A stretch of 64,000 nucleotides of DNA from positions 62,001 to 126,000 of the forward strand of contig CAZSWV010000003.1 of NCBI GenBank assembly GCA_964611295.1. Direction: 5' to 3'. Made by a program: the position numbers and the translations under genes. Of the stretch, positions 33,768-43,495 are shown in pieces (position 1 is the stretch's first letter; each line of letters starts with the position of its first letter). The notes under the pieces are model-generated. The model searched no databases. It was not told where the DNA came from and saw nothing but the letters and a program-made list of their open reading frames with translations. This DNA is from B73-G16 sp964611295. Its GTDB lineage: Bacteria > Desulfobacterota > B13-G15.

Positions 33768-35292
33768 TGCAAACCTCCAAAGGGAGTTTTACGTAAAAGG
33801 TGCTCCCTTGGCCCAATTCGGACGTGACCCAAATCGAGCCACCTAGGAGCTCCACGGCCTTTTTCGCGATGGCAAGCCCCACCCCCGTGCTCTCCGGCGA
33901 CCCTTGGACCGTAAGCCTTTGAAAGAGGTCAAACACCTTCTCGAGGCAATCCCTAGGGATCCCCCTGCCGTTGTCCCTGACGTAAAGGACCAAAGACCCC
34001 TCTTCCTCCCATGAGCCTATTTCGACTTCAAGGGGGACACCTTCTTTACGATATTTAAAGGCGTTGTCCAAAAGGTTGGAAAATACAAGCCTCAAAAGGG
34101 TCTCGTCAGAAACCAAGGACGGAAACGGACCCTTAAGGAGCACCTTGGCCTGGGCCAAAAGGGAGGGGTCAAACCCCTCAAGGAGCTCTTTGAACAAGAT
34201 TCCGAGGTCAACCCTTGACATCTGTAACCCCTTTTTGCCAAGCCTTACGTACTTCAATAGGTCCTCAAACATCTTTGCGGCCCTCCTTGAGGCCTGAAGG
34301 ACGTTCTGTAAGAACCTCTGGCCCTTCTCGTCGAGGACCTCTCGATACCCCTCCCACAATAACTCCGAAAAGCCCTCTATAGCCCTCAAAGGTGCCCTGA
34401 GGTCATGGGATATGGAGTAAAGCAACACCTCCCTTTCCCTTTCGACAGATAACAGCTCCCCAGTCTTTGTAGCTACCAGTCTTTTTAGCTCTTCGTTGGC
34501 CTTATAAAGCTCCTCTTGGACCCTCTTCAGTTCTGTCACGTCATAGGCGGTCCCGACAATCGTGGGTTTCCCTCCATAATCCACAACCGCCAAGGCAAGC
34601 TCGGCCCACCTCACGGACCCGTCCTTCAAGAGGAACCTCACCTCATAGCAGGAAGGTACCTCTTCGCCCTTTAACCTCTTCTTTGCCCGTTCCCTTACCA
34701 AAGGCCTGTCCTCTGGGTGTACGACCTCCCAAAAGGGCATGGCCGTGAGTTCCTCAAAGGTGAAACCCGTAAGCTCCCGAAAGGCCTTGTTAACGTAAAG
34801 GAAGGGGCCACCTCGGTGGAGGAAAAGGCCTGCCCTTGTACTGTCAGCAAGGCTTGAGAGGAGGTCCAAGATCTGCTTCAAGGCATAGGACAATGCCTTC
34901 TCCTCAGTGACGTCCCAAAAGAATAGCACTACACCACCTACCGCCCCACCAGGCCCTTCAAGGGGGGATACCGATAAACGCATCCACCTCTCTTCTTCAC
35001 CTTTGCGCTGGAGGAACTCAAGGCCATGGAGCGCCTTCCCTCCAAAGGCCTCCTTTAGGACCTCTTTGAGCTCCTCTTTTGCCCAAGGAAGGATACGACC
35101 AAGCGCTTCTTCTGCCTTAACGCCTGTAATATCCTCTGCCCTTTTGTTCCAAAGCCAGACCTTTCCTTCCCCATCAAGCCCAATCACCCCTATTGGGGCC
35201 CTCTGGAACACGTGGATCCATAACCCTCCTTGATCCTTTAAGCCTTCAAAAATCTTTCTCCTCCTTTGCCCCTTTTCTTGTAGAAAAGTCAT
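33742..35292 (-). CDS. Sensor histidine kinase with two PAS domains
   Basis: 516 residues, cytoplasmic; no membrane segment is visible. PAS 1 about 27-135 (HVFQRAPIGVIGLDGEG), PAS 2 about 150-270 (FLYVNKAFRELTGF, WAELALAVVDYGG), a coiled region, HisKA with His296 in SISHDLRAPLRAIEGF, and HATPase with NLLDNAFKY, VRDNGRGIP and STGVGLAIAKK. Phytochrome-like HisKA sequence fits pairing with an Rcp1-like regulator, which is the next gene. ATG at 35292 preferred over TTG at 35301; neither has a clear ribosome binding site. Confidence 0.92.
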   Translation of the reverse strand: MTFLQEKGQRRRKIFEGLKDQGGLWIHVFQRAPIGVIGLDGEGKVWLWNKRAEDITGVKAEEALGRILPWAKEELKEVLKEAFGGKALHGLEFLQRKGEEERWMRLSVSPLEGPGGAVGGVVLFFWDVTEEKALSYALKQILDLLSSLADSTRAGLFLHRGGPFLYVNKAFRELTGFTFEELTAMPFWEVVHPEDRPLVRERAKKRLKGEEVPSCYEVRFLLKDGSVRWAELALAVVDYGGKPTIVGTAYDVTELKRVQEELYKANEELKRLVATKTGELLSVEREREVLLYSISHDLRAPLRAIEGFSELLWEGYREVLDEKGQRFLQNVLQASRRAAKMFEDLLKYVRLGKKGLQMSRVDLGILFKELLEGFDPSLLAQAKVLLKGPFPSLVSDETLLRLVFSNLLDNAFKYRKEGVPLEVEIGSWEEEGSLVLYVRDNGRGIPRDCLEKVFDLFQRLTVQGSPESTGVGLAIAKKAVELLGGSIWVTSELGQGSTFYVKLPLEVCIGSAVDRG

Positions 35293-35396
35293 TCGACGCA
35301 AAAACTAAAAACGCCCTTTCCTTCAAACTCCGGTTCAATTATAGCACAAAGTCTTGCGCCTTGGCTTTTGGGAGGACATCTGTTATAGGTTTTGGT

Positions 35397-36221
35397 GTGA
35401 AGGCCTTTGACGTCCATACCCACATCTTTTCCCCTTGGGTGAGGCAGAACCGCCAGTTTATAAGGGATCCTTTTTTCTCCTTGCTGTATGCGGATCCTAG
35501 CGCAAGGATGGTGGGGGTTGAGGAACTCCTGTCCAAGATGGCAGAAGAGGCTATCCTCTACGCAGTGATCTGTGGTTTCCCCTGGGGAGACCTCGAACTG
35601 TGTAAGAGGGAGAACGATTACCTCCTTGAGTCCCATCAGAAACACCCTCGGCTCTTGCCCTTTGTCACCTTTACGGCTGACGAACGCGGCCTGAGGGAAC
35701 TTGAGCGTTGTGCAAAGGGAGGGGCAAAAGGGGCAGGGGAACTCGCCCCAGGGACATATGGGGAGGAGCTCCTCGATAGAGGCTACCTTAGGGAACTCTT
35801 CCTGACCCTTAAGTCCTTGGGTTTACCTGCTCTGATTCACGTGAACGAACCGGTTGGGCATCCTTACCCCGGAAAGGGGAAGGTGTGTCTCAGGGACATA
35901 GAGGCCCTCTTGACCCTCGCGGAGGGGGTAAAACTCATACTGGCCCATATGGGCGGGGGCTTTTTCTTTTACGAACTCATGCCGGAGGTAAAGGAGCTTT
36001 GTCGCCACGTCTATTACGACACAGCCGCCCTCCCCTTCCTGTACGAACCTAAGGTCTGGAGGGTAGCCCTGGAGCTCATACCCGACAAACTGCTTTTCGG
36101 GACCGATTACCCCCTTTTGGGGCCGAGGAGGTATCTAAAGGGTATGGAGGAGGCGGGACTCGAGGACTCACAGAAGGAAAAGGTCCTCTGGGATAACGCC
36201 TTGAGGTTCTTCGGGGGTTGA
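35397..36221 (+). CDS. Amidohydrolase family (TIM-barrel metal-dependent) protein
   Basis: 274 residues of the amidohydrolase_2 (ACMSD-like) group. FDVHTHIFSP carries the first His pair, LPALIHVNEP a further His, KLILAHMGGGFFFYELMP the fourth, and LLFGTDYPLLGPRRYLKGM the metal Asp. The group decarboxylates or hydrolyses aromatic and lactone substrates; this member is unassigned. GTG at 35397 gives the compact N-terminus MKAFDVHTH. The reading frame stays open upstream to 35193, but that part overlaps the divergent kinase and looks noncoding. The MBL gene follows after 4 nt. Confidence 0.87.
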   Translation: MKAFDVHTHIFSPWVRQNRQFIRDPFFSLLYADPSARMVGVEELLSKMAEEAILYAVICGFPWGDLELCKRENDYLLESHQKHPRLLPFVTFTADERGLRELERCAKGGAKGAGELAPGTYGEELLDRGYLRELFLTLKSLGLPALIHVNEPVGHPYPGKGKVCLRDIEALLTLAEGVKLILAHMGGGFFFYELMPEVKELCRHVYYDTAALPFLYEPKVWRVALELIPDKLLFGTDYPLLGPRRYLKGMEEAGLEDSQKEKVLWDNALRFFGG

Positions 36222-36225
36222 AAGG

Positions 36226-36978
36226 ATGGATTACGTGAAGTTCTTAGGGACCGCAGGGGCAAGGGTGGTGGTCTTCAAACAACTCAGGGCATCAGGAGGG
36301 ATGTGGCTCCAGTTGAAGGGCAAAAGGGTCTTGATAGACCCTGGTCCGGGCGCCTTGGTCAAGGCCCTTTCCTCAAGGCCCAAACTTGATCCTACTAAGC
36401 TTGACGCCATCCTTTTGACCCACAGGCACTTGGACCATTCAGCGGATGTGAACGTGATGATTGAAGCCATGACCGAAGGGGGGTGGCATAAACGAGGGGT
36501 ACTCTTTGCCCCATGGGATGCCCTGGAGGAAGATCCAGTGGTCTTAAGGTACTTAAGGGGGTTCTTGATGGGGATAGAGGTCTTGAAGGAAGGTGGACTT
36601 TACGAGCTCGATGGCTTGAGGTTTCGGGTACCTTTGAAGCACAAACACCCAGTTGAGACATATGGGCTCATGATCGAGGAAAGGATCGGGATCGTTTCAG
36701 ATACCCTCTTTTTCCCTGAATTGAAGGAGGCCTACAAAGGGGCAGAAGTCCTTATCCTAAACGTGGTCAGGGCAGCTGAGAGGGACGATAAGGTACCCCA
36801 CTTGACCCTAGGTGACGCTAGGGAAATCATAGAGGCAGTGAGGCCTAAAAAGGCCGTCCTGACCCATTTTGGGATGAGCATGCTGAAACTCGGCCCCCAC
36901 ACGGTAGCCCAAAGGCTCTCGGCCGAACTCGGGCTTGAGGTCATAGCGGCCCAAGATGGGATGACCCTTAGTTTGTGA
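36226..36978 (+). CDS. MBL-fold metallo-hydrolase
   Basis: 250 residues. Metallo-beta-lactamase fold with THRHLDHSADV (HxHxDH), the third His in KHKHPVETYG, SDTLFFPEL, and a C-terminal VLTHFGMSM His. The start FLGTAGARVVV resembles RNase Z/phosphodiesterase-like members. No distinct nuclease exosite is visible, so a small-molecule or nucleotide hydrolase is possible. It is cotranscribed with the amidohydrolase, and its last 11 nt overlap the convergent transporter gene. Confidence 0.88.
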   Translation: MDYVKFLGTAGARVVVFKQLRASGGMWLQLKGKRVLIDPGPGALVKALSSRPKLDPTKLDAILLTHRHLDHSADVNVMIEAMTEGGWHKRGVLFAPWDALEEDPVVLRYLRGFLMGIEVLKEGGLYELDGLRFRVPLKHKHPVETYGLMIEERIGIVSDTLFFPELKEAYKGAEVLILNVVRAAERDDKVPHLTLGDAREIIEAVRPKKAVLTHFGMSMLKLGPHTVAQRLSAELGLEVIAAQDGMTLSL

Positions 36979-38206
36979 GCCCCCTCAAGGAAAACCACCA
37001 GATCAAGCCCGAGGCCGTTGTCAAGAGCGTGAGGGGTATACCCAATTTGGCGTACTGCCAAGGAGAAACCTTTATCCCCATCCTGCGTGCCCCCTCCAAG
37101 GTTATGAGGTTAGCTATGCTGCCGATGGTCAAGAGGTTTCCGGCGTAAGTGCTTACTATTGCCAAGAGGTACAATTGGTGAGGAGGGAGGTCAAGGCTTC
37201 TCAAAAGGAGCATAACGGCGGGGACGTTGCTGAAGGCATTGCTCAAAAGGAGGGTAAAGCCCGTAAGGATGGCGGGGTCCTTGAGGTCAAGCCCTCTCAA
37301 CTCCAGCCACTGGACCAGGTCCTGGGGGATCTGGTATTTGGAGACCCCACCGACGACTATGAAAAGACCTATGAAGAGGGCCAAAAGGTGCCAGTCCACA
37401 TGTGACAGCAGTTCCCTTGTGGTTACGTAACGGCTACACAAAAGCACGCCCGCCACAGATATGGCCGTCACCTCCCTTGGGATAGGGGTGAAAAACAGCA
37501 CCAAAAGGACAAGGGTTAAGATAGCTCCTTTCCGCACCCTGTGAGGGTTGTAAGCTGGCCAGTCTTCTTCCAAGAGACCCTCTGCCCATTCCCTTTGGTA
37601 CCATCTCCGGCGGTAAAAGAGGGATATCAAAAGGTAAGCCAAAAGCAGCCCAAAGGCCGAAGGAGGACCGCACCACAAAAGGAATTCGTCAAAAGGCAGG
37701 GCGCCCCATTGGCCTATCAGCATGTTTTGGGGGTTCCCGATTATGGTAGCGGCAGAGCCGATGTTACTGGACATAGAGAGGGCCAAAAGGAAGGGGATGG
37801 GGTTAAGACCCAAACTCCGAGTGGAAGCGACCACCACTGGGACAAAGGCCAGACAGACTACGTCATTGGCCAAAAGGGCAGAAAGCACCCCAGAGGCCAA
37901 TATCAACATCCACAAAAAGCCTTTCGGACTTTTGAAACGTTCGGCAATGTAAAGGGCCACCCTGGTGTAAAAGCCCCCTATCTTGAACTGGGCCGAAAGC
38001 ACCATGAGGCCGTAAAGCAAGAGAAGGGTGGGAACGTGTATGTAACGTAAGGCCTCCTCTGCCTGCAAAACCCCAAGGGCCATCATGGCCGTGGCCCCCA
38101 GGATGGCTATACCGGTCCTGTCGACTTGTAGCCCCGGTATCTCCCCTACGGCGATACCTAAGTAGGTGCACAGGAAGACCAAAAGCGCTAGGGCCTTCTC
38201 CTCCAT
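36968..38206 (-). CDS. SLC13/ArsB-like anion transporter
   Basis: 412 residues with about 10-11 hydrophobic helices in two repeats. Repeat signatures: ANDVVCLAFVPVVV with SMSSNIGSAATIIGNPQNMLIGQ in the first half, LSNAFSNVPAVMLL with YAGNLLTIGSIANLITLEGAR in the second. These SNxxS/T plus GNPxN elements are typical of the ion transporter superfamily (ArsB, NhaD, citrate/dicarboxylate carriers). The exact substrate is open: arsenite, Na+/H+ exchange and dicarboxylates remain possible. ATG at 38206; uvrD ends 8 nt away upstream on the same strand. Confidence 0.87.
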   Translation of the reverse strand: MEEKALALLVFLCTYLGIAVGEIPGLQVDRTGIAILGATAMMALGVLQAEEALRYIHVPTLLLLYGLMVLSAQFKIGGFYTRVALYIAERFKSPKGFLWMLILASGVLSALLANDVVCLAFVPVVVASTRSLGLNPIPFLLALSMSSNIGSAATIIGNPQNMLIGQWGALPFDEFLLWCGPPSAFGLLLAYLLISLFYRRRWYQREWAEGLLEEDWPAYNPHRVRKGAILTLVLLVLFFTPIPREVTAISVAGVLLCSRYVTTRELLSHVDWHLLALFIGLFIVVGGVSKYQIPQDLVQWLELRGLDLKDPAILTGFTLLLSNAFSNVPAVMLLLRSLDLPPHQLYLLAIVSTYAGNLLTIGSIANLITLEGARRMGIKVSPWQYAKLGIPLTLLTTASGLIWWFSLRGLTN

Positions 38207-38214
38207 TTAAAGCC

Positions 38215-40158
38215 TCAGAAGTCCCTGTCAGCCCAAGCCCAACCCTTGGGCCTGTAGAATTGGTATCTCCCATCCCTCTTTAAGACCTCCTCTGGCAGCT
38301 CGCTAAGGAAGCGTGAGGGCATCCGTTCGAAGCTCCGGCCGAAAAGTCCCCTCCTTCTCACATAGCTCAAGTACAGCTCCTCTTTGGCCCTTGTCATCCC
38401 TACGTAGAAGAGCCTCCTTTCCTCCTCCAGCTCGGACCTGTCGTTCAACCTAAGGTAATGGGGCAAGAGCCCTTCCTCAAGGCCCACTATGAAGACCACT
38501 GGAAACTCAAGGCCCTTTGCACTGTGAAGGGTCATAAGGACCACCTTCTCCCCTTCCCTTAACTGATCCACCTCCGACATGAGACTCAAGTCTGATATCA
38601 CCTCCTCGAGCCCCTCTTCCCTCTCCCTCATGGCCGAAAGCAGCTCTTCCACGTTTTCGATCCTTTCCTGACCCTGGGGGAGCCCCTGGAGGTATTCGAG
38701 GAAGCTGGTCCTCTTCAGGAGCTCTTCGAGGATCTCCCAAGGCCTCAGGAGGTCCCTTTTTGAACGCAGGTCCTCCACAAGTTCCAGGAAGGCCTTAACA
38801 CCCTTATGGTTCCTAAAGAGCCCCTTTTCGGACAGCTCCTTTAAGCCTTCCCAAAGGGGTAGGCCCCTCTCCTTGCAAAAGGCTTCAAGGCGCTCCAAGG
38901 CCTTGGGGCCTATGCCCCTTGGGGGGACGTTTATCACGCGCCTGAGGCTTACTTCATCTAAGGGGTTGAAGATGAGCCTGAGATAGGCAAGTAGGTCCTT
39001 CACCTCCTTGCGCTCGAAGAACTTGAGGCCCCCTATAACCGTGTAAGGTATCCCCAACCTCATCATGGCTTCCTCAAGGGCCCTCGATTGGGCGGTTATG
39101 CGGTAAAAGACCGCAAAGTGCCCGAAAGGCCTACCCGAGTTGAGGATGGATCTTGCAACCCAAAGGGCTTCCTCCCTTTCGTCCTCTGCCCCGTATAGGG
39201 TTATGGGCTTCCCTTCAGGGTTCTCTGTCCAAAGGGTCTTGGGCGTGCGAAGCCTGTTGTGAGAGACTACGGCATTTGCCCCTCTGAGGATGGTCTTAGT
39301 AGAGCGATAGTTCTGTTCAAGCTTTATGATCCTCACCCTGGGGAAGTCCTTTTGGAACTGGAAGATGTTCGAAGGCTCTGCCCCCCTCCAGGCATATATG
39401 GATTGATCGTCATCTCCTACCACCATTATGGAGGTCTCGGGCCCCATGAGGTCCTTAAGGAGAAGGTATTGGATGAAGTTGGTGTCCTGATATTCGTCTA
39501 CTAGTATGTGCCTTATCCTCCTGTGGAAAATCTCCTTAATCTCCTTTAGCTCCAGGAGTTTGTGGCAGTAAAGGAGCAGATCACCATAGTCCAAGGCCTT
39601 GGACTGCCTGAGGACCTCCTGATAAAGGGGATAGACCTGGGCAGTACGCCTCTGGAAGAGGTCGAAGGGGTTCGCCTCATAGCTTTCGGGTCCTATCCCT
39701 CGGTTTTTCGCCCGTTCTATCTCCTTTAAGACCCGCGAAGGTGGGAAGGCCTCCCGGTCAAGGCCCATCGAGCGGATTATCCCTTCGATGACCTTCAACT
39801 GGTCGTCCTCGTCGTATATGACGAAGTCCCGCGGCAGGCCGATCCTGTCCCCATATGCCCTGAGGATGCGGTTACATATCCCATGAAAGGTCCCTATCCA
39901 AAGCCCCTCCTTTAGACCTCCAAGGAGCCTTTCGACCCTTCCCTTCATCTCACCTGCGGCCTTGTTGGTGAAGGTGACGGCGAGGATCTCCCCCGGCCTA
40001 GCGCGGCCGCTCAACACCAAGTAGGCGATCCTATAGGTCAAAACGCGGGTCTTACCACTACCTGCCCCGGCGAAAACCAGAACAGCCCTTTCTTCCGCCA
40101 GGACCGCTTCCCGCTGCTGAGGGTTGAGGTCCCGAAGGAGTTCTTCCACCGGATTCAT
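38215..40158 (-). CDS. pcrA: UvrD/PcrA-type DNA helicase
   Basis: 647 residues, SF1A helicase. All motifs are visible: Q-motif LNPQQREAVL, Walker A FAGAGSGKTRVL, TFTNKAAGEMK, Walker B LVDEYQDTN, GDDDQSIYAWRGA, LEQNYRST, VVLMTLHSAKGLEFPVVFI and FYVGMTRAKEELYLSY. It is shorter than E. coli UvrD (720), with a reduced C-terminus. Acts in excision repair and removal of stalled RNA polymerase or RecA. ATG overlaps the glmS stop (ATGA), an unusual operon partner. Confidence 0.95.
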   Translation of the reverse strand: MNPVEELLRDLNPQQREAVLAEERAVLVFAGAGSGKTRVLTYRIAYLVLSGRARPGEILAVTFTNKAAGEMKGRVERLLGGLKEGLWIGTFHGICNRILRAYGDRIGLPRDFVIYDEDDQLKVIEGIIRSMGLDREAFPPSRVLKEIERAKNRGIGPESYEANPFDLFQRRTAQVYPLYQEVLRQSKALDYGDLLLYCHKLLELKEIKEIFHRRIRHILVDEYQDTNFIQYLLLKDLMGPETSIMVVGDDDQSIYAWRGAEPSNIFQFQKDFPRVRIIKLEQNYRSTKTILRGANAVVSHNRLRTPKTLWTENPEGKPITLYGAEDEREEALWVARSILNSGRPFGHFAVFYRITAQSRALEEAMMRLGIPYTVIGGLKFFERKEVKDLLAYLRLIFNPLDEVSLRRVINVPPRGIGPKALERLEAFCKERGLPLWEGLKELSEKGLFRNHKGVKAFLELVEDLRSKRDLLRPWEILEELLKRTSFLEYLQGLPQGQERIENVEELLSAMREREEGLEEVISDLSLMSEVDQLREGEKVVLMTLHSAKGLEFPVVFIVGLEEGLLPHYLRLNDRSELEEERRLFYVGMTRAKEELYLSYVRRRGLFGRSFERMPSRFLSELPEEVLKRDGRYQFYRPKGWAWADRDF

Positions 40159-41984
40159 TCCACAGTCACGCTCTTTGCCAGGTTTCTCGGTTGATCTACG
40201 TCTGTGCCGAGGTAATCGGCCATGTGGTAAGCGAAAAGCTGAAGGGGCAATACCGTCACAAAGGGACTGAGTAAAGGGGGAGTCCAGGGTACCTTCAGGA
40301 GGTCATCCACCGCCGCTTCCAACAGGGGGTCGTCCTGGTTGAGCAAGGCTATGACTTTCCCTTTGCGGCTCTTTACCTCCTTTATGTTCCCCATGGTCTT
40401 ATCGTAGGTCCTGTCCCTAGGGGCTACAACTACCGTGGGAACCCTTTCGTCAATCAGGGCTATAGGCCCGTGCTTCATCTCCCCTGCGGGATAGCCTTCA
40501 GCATGTATATAGGAGATCTCCTTGAGCTTTAAGGCCCCTTCTAGGGCCACTGGGTAGGAGATCCCCCTACCTAGGTAGAGGAAATCCTTGGCCTCGGCAT
40601 ATTTCCTAGAAAGCTCGGCGATCCTCCCCTCCTCACGGAGCACCCGCTCCATAAGCCCGGGAATGGTCCTAAGCAGGCTTATGTAGGACCTCACCTCTTG
40701 CTGGCCCAAAGTGCCCTTCCTGCGACCCATGAAGAGGGCCAAGAGCAACAGGACGGCCAGTTGGGCCACAAAGGCCTTGGTGGAAGCCACGCTTATCTCC
40801 GGGCCCGCACGGGTGTAAAGGGTACCGTCCACCTCTCGCGTGAGACTTGACCCAAGGACGTTGCATACCCCCAGGGTCTTAATCCCCTTTTTCCTCGCCT
40901 CCCTTATCGCTGCCAAGGTGTCAGCCGTCTCCCCGGATTGGGATATGGCCACCAAGAGTACGTCTTCTCCGCCGACAAAACGCCTGTAACGGAACTCGGA
41001 GGCGATCTCAGCCTGGGCCACGACCTGACACAGCTCTTCCATCCAATAGGCCCCTATCAAGGCCGCATGCCAAGAAGTACCGCACGCGACAAGGACCACC
41101 CTCTTCACCTTCTGGAGCTCTTCCTCGCCGAAGGGGAACTCCTCAAACACCACCTCGCCTTCCTCTTCATAGATCCTGCCTCTTAGGGTGTCTGCCACTA
41201 CCTGCGGTTGTTCATGGATTTCCTTGAGCATGAAGTGCTTGTAACCGCCCTTTTCGGCCATGGCAAGGGACCAATCCACCCGCTTCGGGCTCCTTAAAAG
41301 GCATCTGCCCTCTAGGTCACAGACTTCAAACCCATCCAGGGTGATGAAGACCACATCGCCGTCCTCGAGAAAGACCAAGTCCCTGGTCCAGGGCAGAAGG
41401 GCAGGGGCATCTGAGGAAAGGAAGTACTCTCCCTCACCGATACCAAGGAGCAGAGGGCTCTCTTTCCTTGCCCCTATCAAAAGGTTGGGCATCCCCTCTA
41501 TTAAGATCCCAAGGGCATAGGAACCCTTAAGCTGCTTAAGGGCCTCAAGGACCGCCTCTTTGGGGTTGAGACCTGCCTCAAGCCCAAGGTCAATGAGATG
41601 GGCGATCACCTCGCTGTCTGTCTCCGAAGAAAACTTCCTGCCTTTTCCCCTCAAGATCTCCTTCAAAGAGAGGTAGTTCTCGATGATACCGTTGTGGACC
41701 AGGACCACCCTGCCTACCTTGTGGGGATGGGCGTTCCTCTCGGAAGGCTCACCATGGGTAGCCCACCTAGTATGGCCTATCCCTGAAGGCCCAGAAAAGG
41801 ACTTCCCCTCGAGGAGCCTCTCCAAGTCGCGGATCTTCCCCTCGGACCGGAAGACCAGGACCTTCTGCCCTTCAAAGACCCCTATACCTGCCGAATCGTA
41901 ACCCCTGTATTCCAGCCTCTTAAGCCCATCCAGGAGCACCTCCAAGGGGGGGCGAGGACCAAGGTACCCCATTATCCCACACAT
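40155..41984 (-). CDS. glmS: Glutamine:fructose-6-phosphate aminotransferase (isomerizing)
   Basis: 609 residues. The N-terminal Ntn glutaminase begins MCGIMGYLG, so the nucleophile Cys is exposed after Met removal; HTRWATHG and SDSE-like SETDSEVIAH follow. Two SIS isomerase domains (VACGTSWHAALIG, SQSGETADT, GRGISYPVALEGALKLKEISYIHAEGYPAGEMKHGP) and the C-terminal DQPRNLAKSVTVE are intact. ATG at 41984 overlaps the glmU stop; GTG one codon upstream would block the Cys. It makes glucosamine-6-P for cell-wall synthesis. Confidence 0.97.
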   Translation of the reverse strand: MCGIMGYLGPRPPLEVLLDGLKRLEYRGYDSAGIGVFEGQKVLVFRSEGKIRDLERLLEGKSFSGPSGIGHTRWATHGEPSERNAHPHKVGRVVLVHNGIIENYLSLKEILRGKGRKFSSETDSEVIAHLIDLGLEAGLNPKEAVLEALKQLKGSYALGILIEGMPNLLIGARKESPLLLGIGEGEYFLSSDAPALLPWTRDLVFLEDGDVVFITLDGFEVCDLEGRCLLRSPKRVDWSLAMAEKGGYKHFMLKEIHEQPQVVADTLRGRIYEEEGEVVFEEFPFGEEELQKVKRVVLVACGTSWHAALIGAYWMEELCQVVAQAEIASEFRYRRFVGGEDVLLVAISQSGETADTLAAIREARKKGIKTLGVCNVLGSSLTREVDGTLYTRAGPEISVASTKAFVAQLAVLLLLALFMGRRKGTLGQQEVRSYISLLRTIPGLMERVLREEGRIAELSRKYAEAKDFLYLGRGISYPVALEGALKLKEISYIHAEGYPAGEMKHGPIALIDERVPTVVVAPRDRTYDKTMGNIKEVKSRKGKVIALLNQDDPLLEAAVDDLLKVPWTPPLLSPFVTVLPLQLFAYHMADYLGTDVDQPRNLAKSVTVE

Positions 41985-43345
41985 CACTTCCTCCTGCGCT
42001 TAGCCCATCCTTCTATGACCTTCTGCTTGGACCTCTCCACGGCAAGGCTACCAGGGGGTACATCCTTAGTGACCACAGATCCCGCACCTACAGTGGCCTC
42101 TTCGCCTACTATAACCGGGGCCACCAAGGAGACGTTACTGCCGATAAAGGCCCTTGGGCCGATGACGGTCTTATGCTTCCTCAAACCGTCGTAATTACAA
42201 GTTATGGCCCCTGCACCGATATTGGCCCCTTCTCCTACCTCAGCATCCCCTATGTAGGCCAGGTGGTTGGCCTTAACCCCAGGACCGAGGACCGAGTTCT
42301 TGACCTCCACGAAGTTCCCCACCTTGGCCTGAGGTCCTATAAAGCTCTTCGGCCTAAGACGGCTGAAAGGACCAATTACAGCGCCTTCGGCTACCTCACT
42401 CCCCTCCACATACGAACAAAAACGCACCTCGACCCCATCACCTAAGACCGTGTCCACCAGCTCAACCATAGGGCCTATCCTACAGGAGCTCCCGATAGAG
42501 GTCTTACCCCTCAAAAAACAAAAAGGCCTGATGACCGTATCAGGGCCTATGGAGACCTCAGGCTCGATCCAAGTGGTGTCTGGGTCCTCTATCGTAACCC
42601 CTTCCTCCAGCCACCTCCATAAGATCCTCCTCCTCAACACATCCTGGGCCATTACCAGCTCATGGCGGGTGTTCACCCCCATGACCTCCTGGGGGTCATC
42701 CGCCAAAAGGGTCTCCACCTTCGCCCCTTTCTTTACCCCTATCTCCACTAGGTCCGTAAGGTAATACTCCCCTTGGGCATTAAAGGGCTTGAGTTCCTTT
42801 AAGGCCTCCCTCAAAAAGTCGGCCTCTGCCACGTAGACCCCTGCATTGGCCTCCTTTACCCCTTCCCCCCTGAAGTCGGCCTCCTCTACTACCTTCAAGA
42901 CCTTACCCCCTTCTCCCCTTAAGACCCTCCCATAACCCTTGGGCTCATCGAGCATGACCGTAAGGAAGGTCAAAACCGCCTGCTGCTCAAGATGACGCTC
43001 AAGCAGCCTCTTCAAGGTCTCAACCCTAAGCAAAGGCGTATCCCCATAGACCAAAAGTAACGGCCCCCTGTACCCTTCAAGCTCACCCTGCGCCACCATA
43101 ACCGCATGACCCGTACCAAGGGGCTCCCGTTGGACCACCACCTTGACCGGCTTAGAAGACAAAAAACCCAAAAGGGCCTCATCCCCACTCGAAACCACCA
43201 CCACCTCCTCAGGACCCAACTGCTGAACCACCCCCAAGACCCACTCGATCATCGGCCTCCCCAAAAGGGGATGCAAGACCTTGGACACAGACGACCTCAT
43301 CCTCCTGCCCTTCCCTGCAGCCAAAACCACCACCCTGAACTTCAT
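41984..43345 (-). CDS. glmU: Bifunctional GlcNAc-1-P uridyltransferase / glucosamine-1-P acetyltransferase
   Basis: 453 residues. Pyrophosphorylase N-terminal domain: VVVLAAGKGRRMRSSVSKVLHPLLGRPM, LVYGDTPLL. C-terminal left-handed beta helix with hexapeptide repeats and IGAGAITCNYDG, which contains acetyltransferase residues. It makes UDP-GlcNAc. ATG at 43345 gives the family N-terminus. Upstream in frame, an ATG at 43396 lacks a ribosome binding site. TTGACA and TAAGTT spaced 17 bp lie inside that extension, suggesting a promoter with a very short leader. First gene of glmU-glmS-uvrD. Confidence 0.95.
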   Translation of the reverse strand: MKFRVVVLAAGKGRRMRSSVSKVLHPLLGRPMIEWVLGVVQQLGPEEVVVVSSGDEALLGFLSSKPVKVVVQREPLGTGHAVMVAQGELEGYRGPLLLVYGDTPLLRVETLKRLLERHLEQQAVLTFLTVMLDEPKGYGRVLRGEGGKVLKVVEEADFRGEGVKEANAGVYVAEADFLREALKELKPFNAQGEYYLTDLVEIGVKKGAKVETLLADDPQEVMGVNTRHELVMAQDVLRRRILWRWLEEGVTIEDPDTTWIEPEVSIGPDTVIRPFCFLRGKTSIGSSCRIGPMVELVDTVLGDGVEVRFCSYVEGSEVAEGAVIGPFSRLRPKSFIGPQAKVGNFVEVKNSVLGPGVKANHLAYIGDAEVGEGANIGAGAITCNYDGLRKHKTVIGPRAFIGSNVSLVAPVIVGEEATVGAGSVVTKDVPPGSLAVERSKQKVIEGWAKRRRK

Positions 43346-43432
43346 GCCCCTAAACTTATCCAAGCCCACCACCGATGTCAACAAACCAAAACACATCTAT
43401 AACACCACATAACATTCATAGAAAAATTCTAT

Positions 43433-43462
43433 TTGACCTATAGATCTTTTATGGGGTATTTT
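43433..43462 (+). promoter_or_regulatory. Candidate promoter of the selenium cluster
   Basis: TTGACC (43433-43438) and TATTTT (43457-43462) with an 18-bp spacer, in an AT-rich divergent region. The start would be near 43469, about 27 nt before the first gene, with GGGAGG as ribosome binding site. Confidence 0.5.
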
Positions 43463-43495
43463 TCTTCCCTCGATCATCTTTTGGGAGGTTGTCCT

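Noticed and set aside
35193..35396. 68-residue N-terminal extension of the amidohydrolase
   Set aside because: It overlaps the divergent kinase gene, has no ribosome binding site and lacks domain similarity; the family N-terminus starts at FDVHTH.
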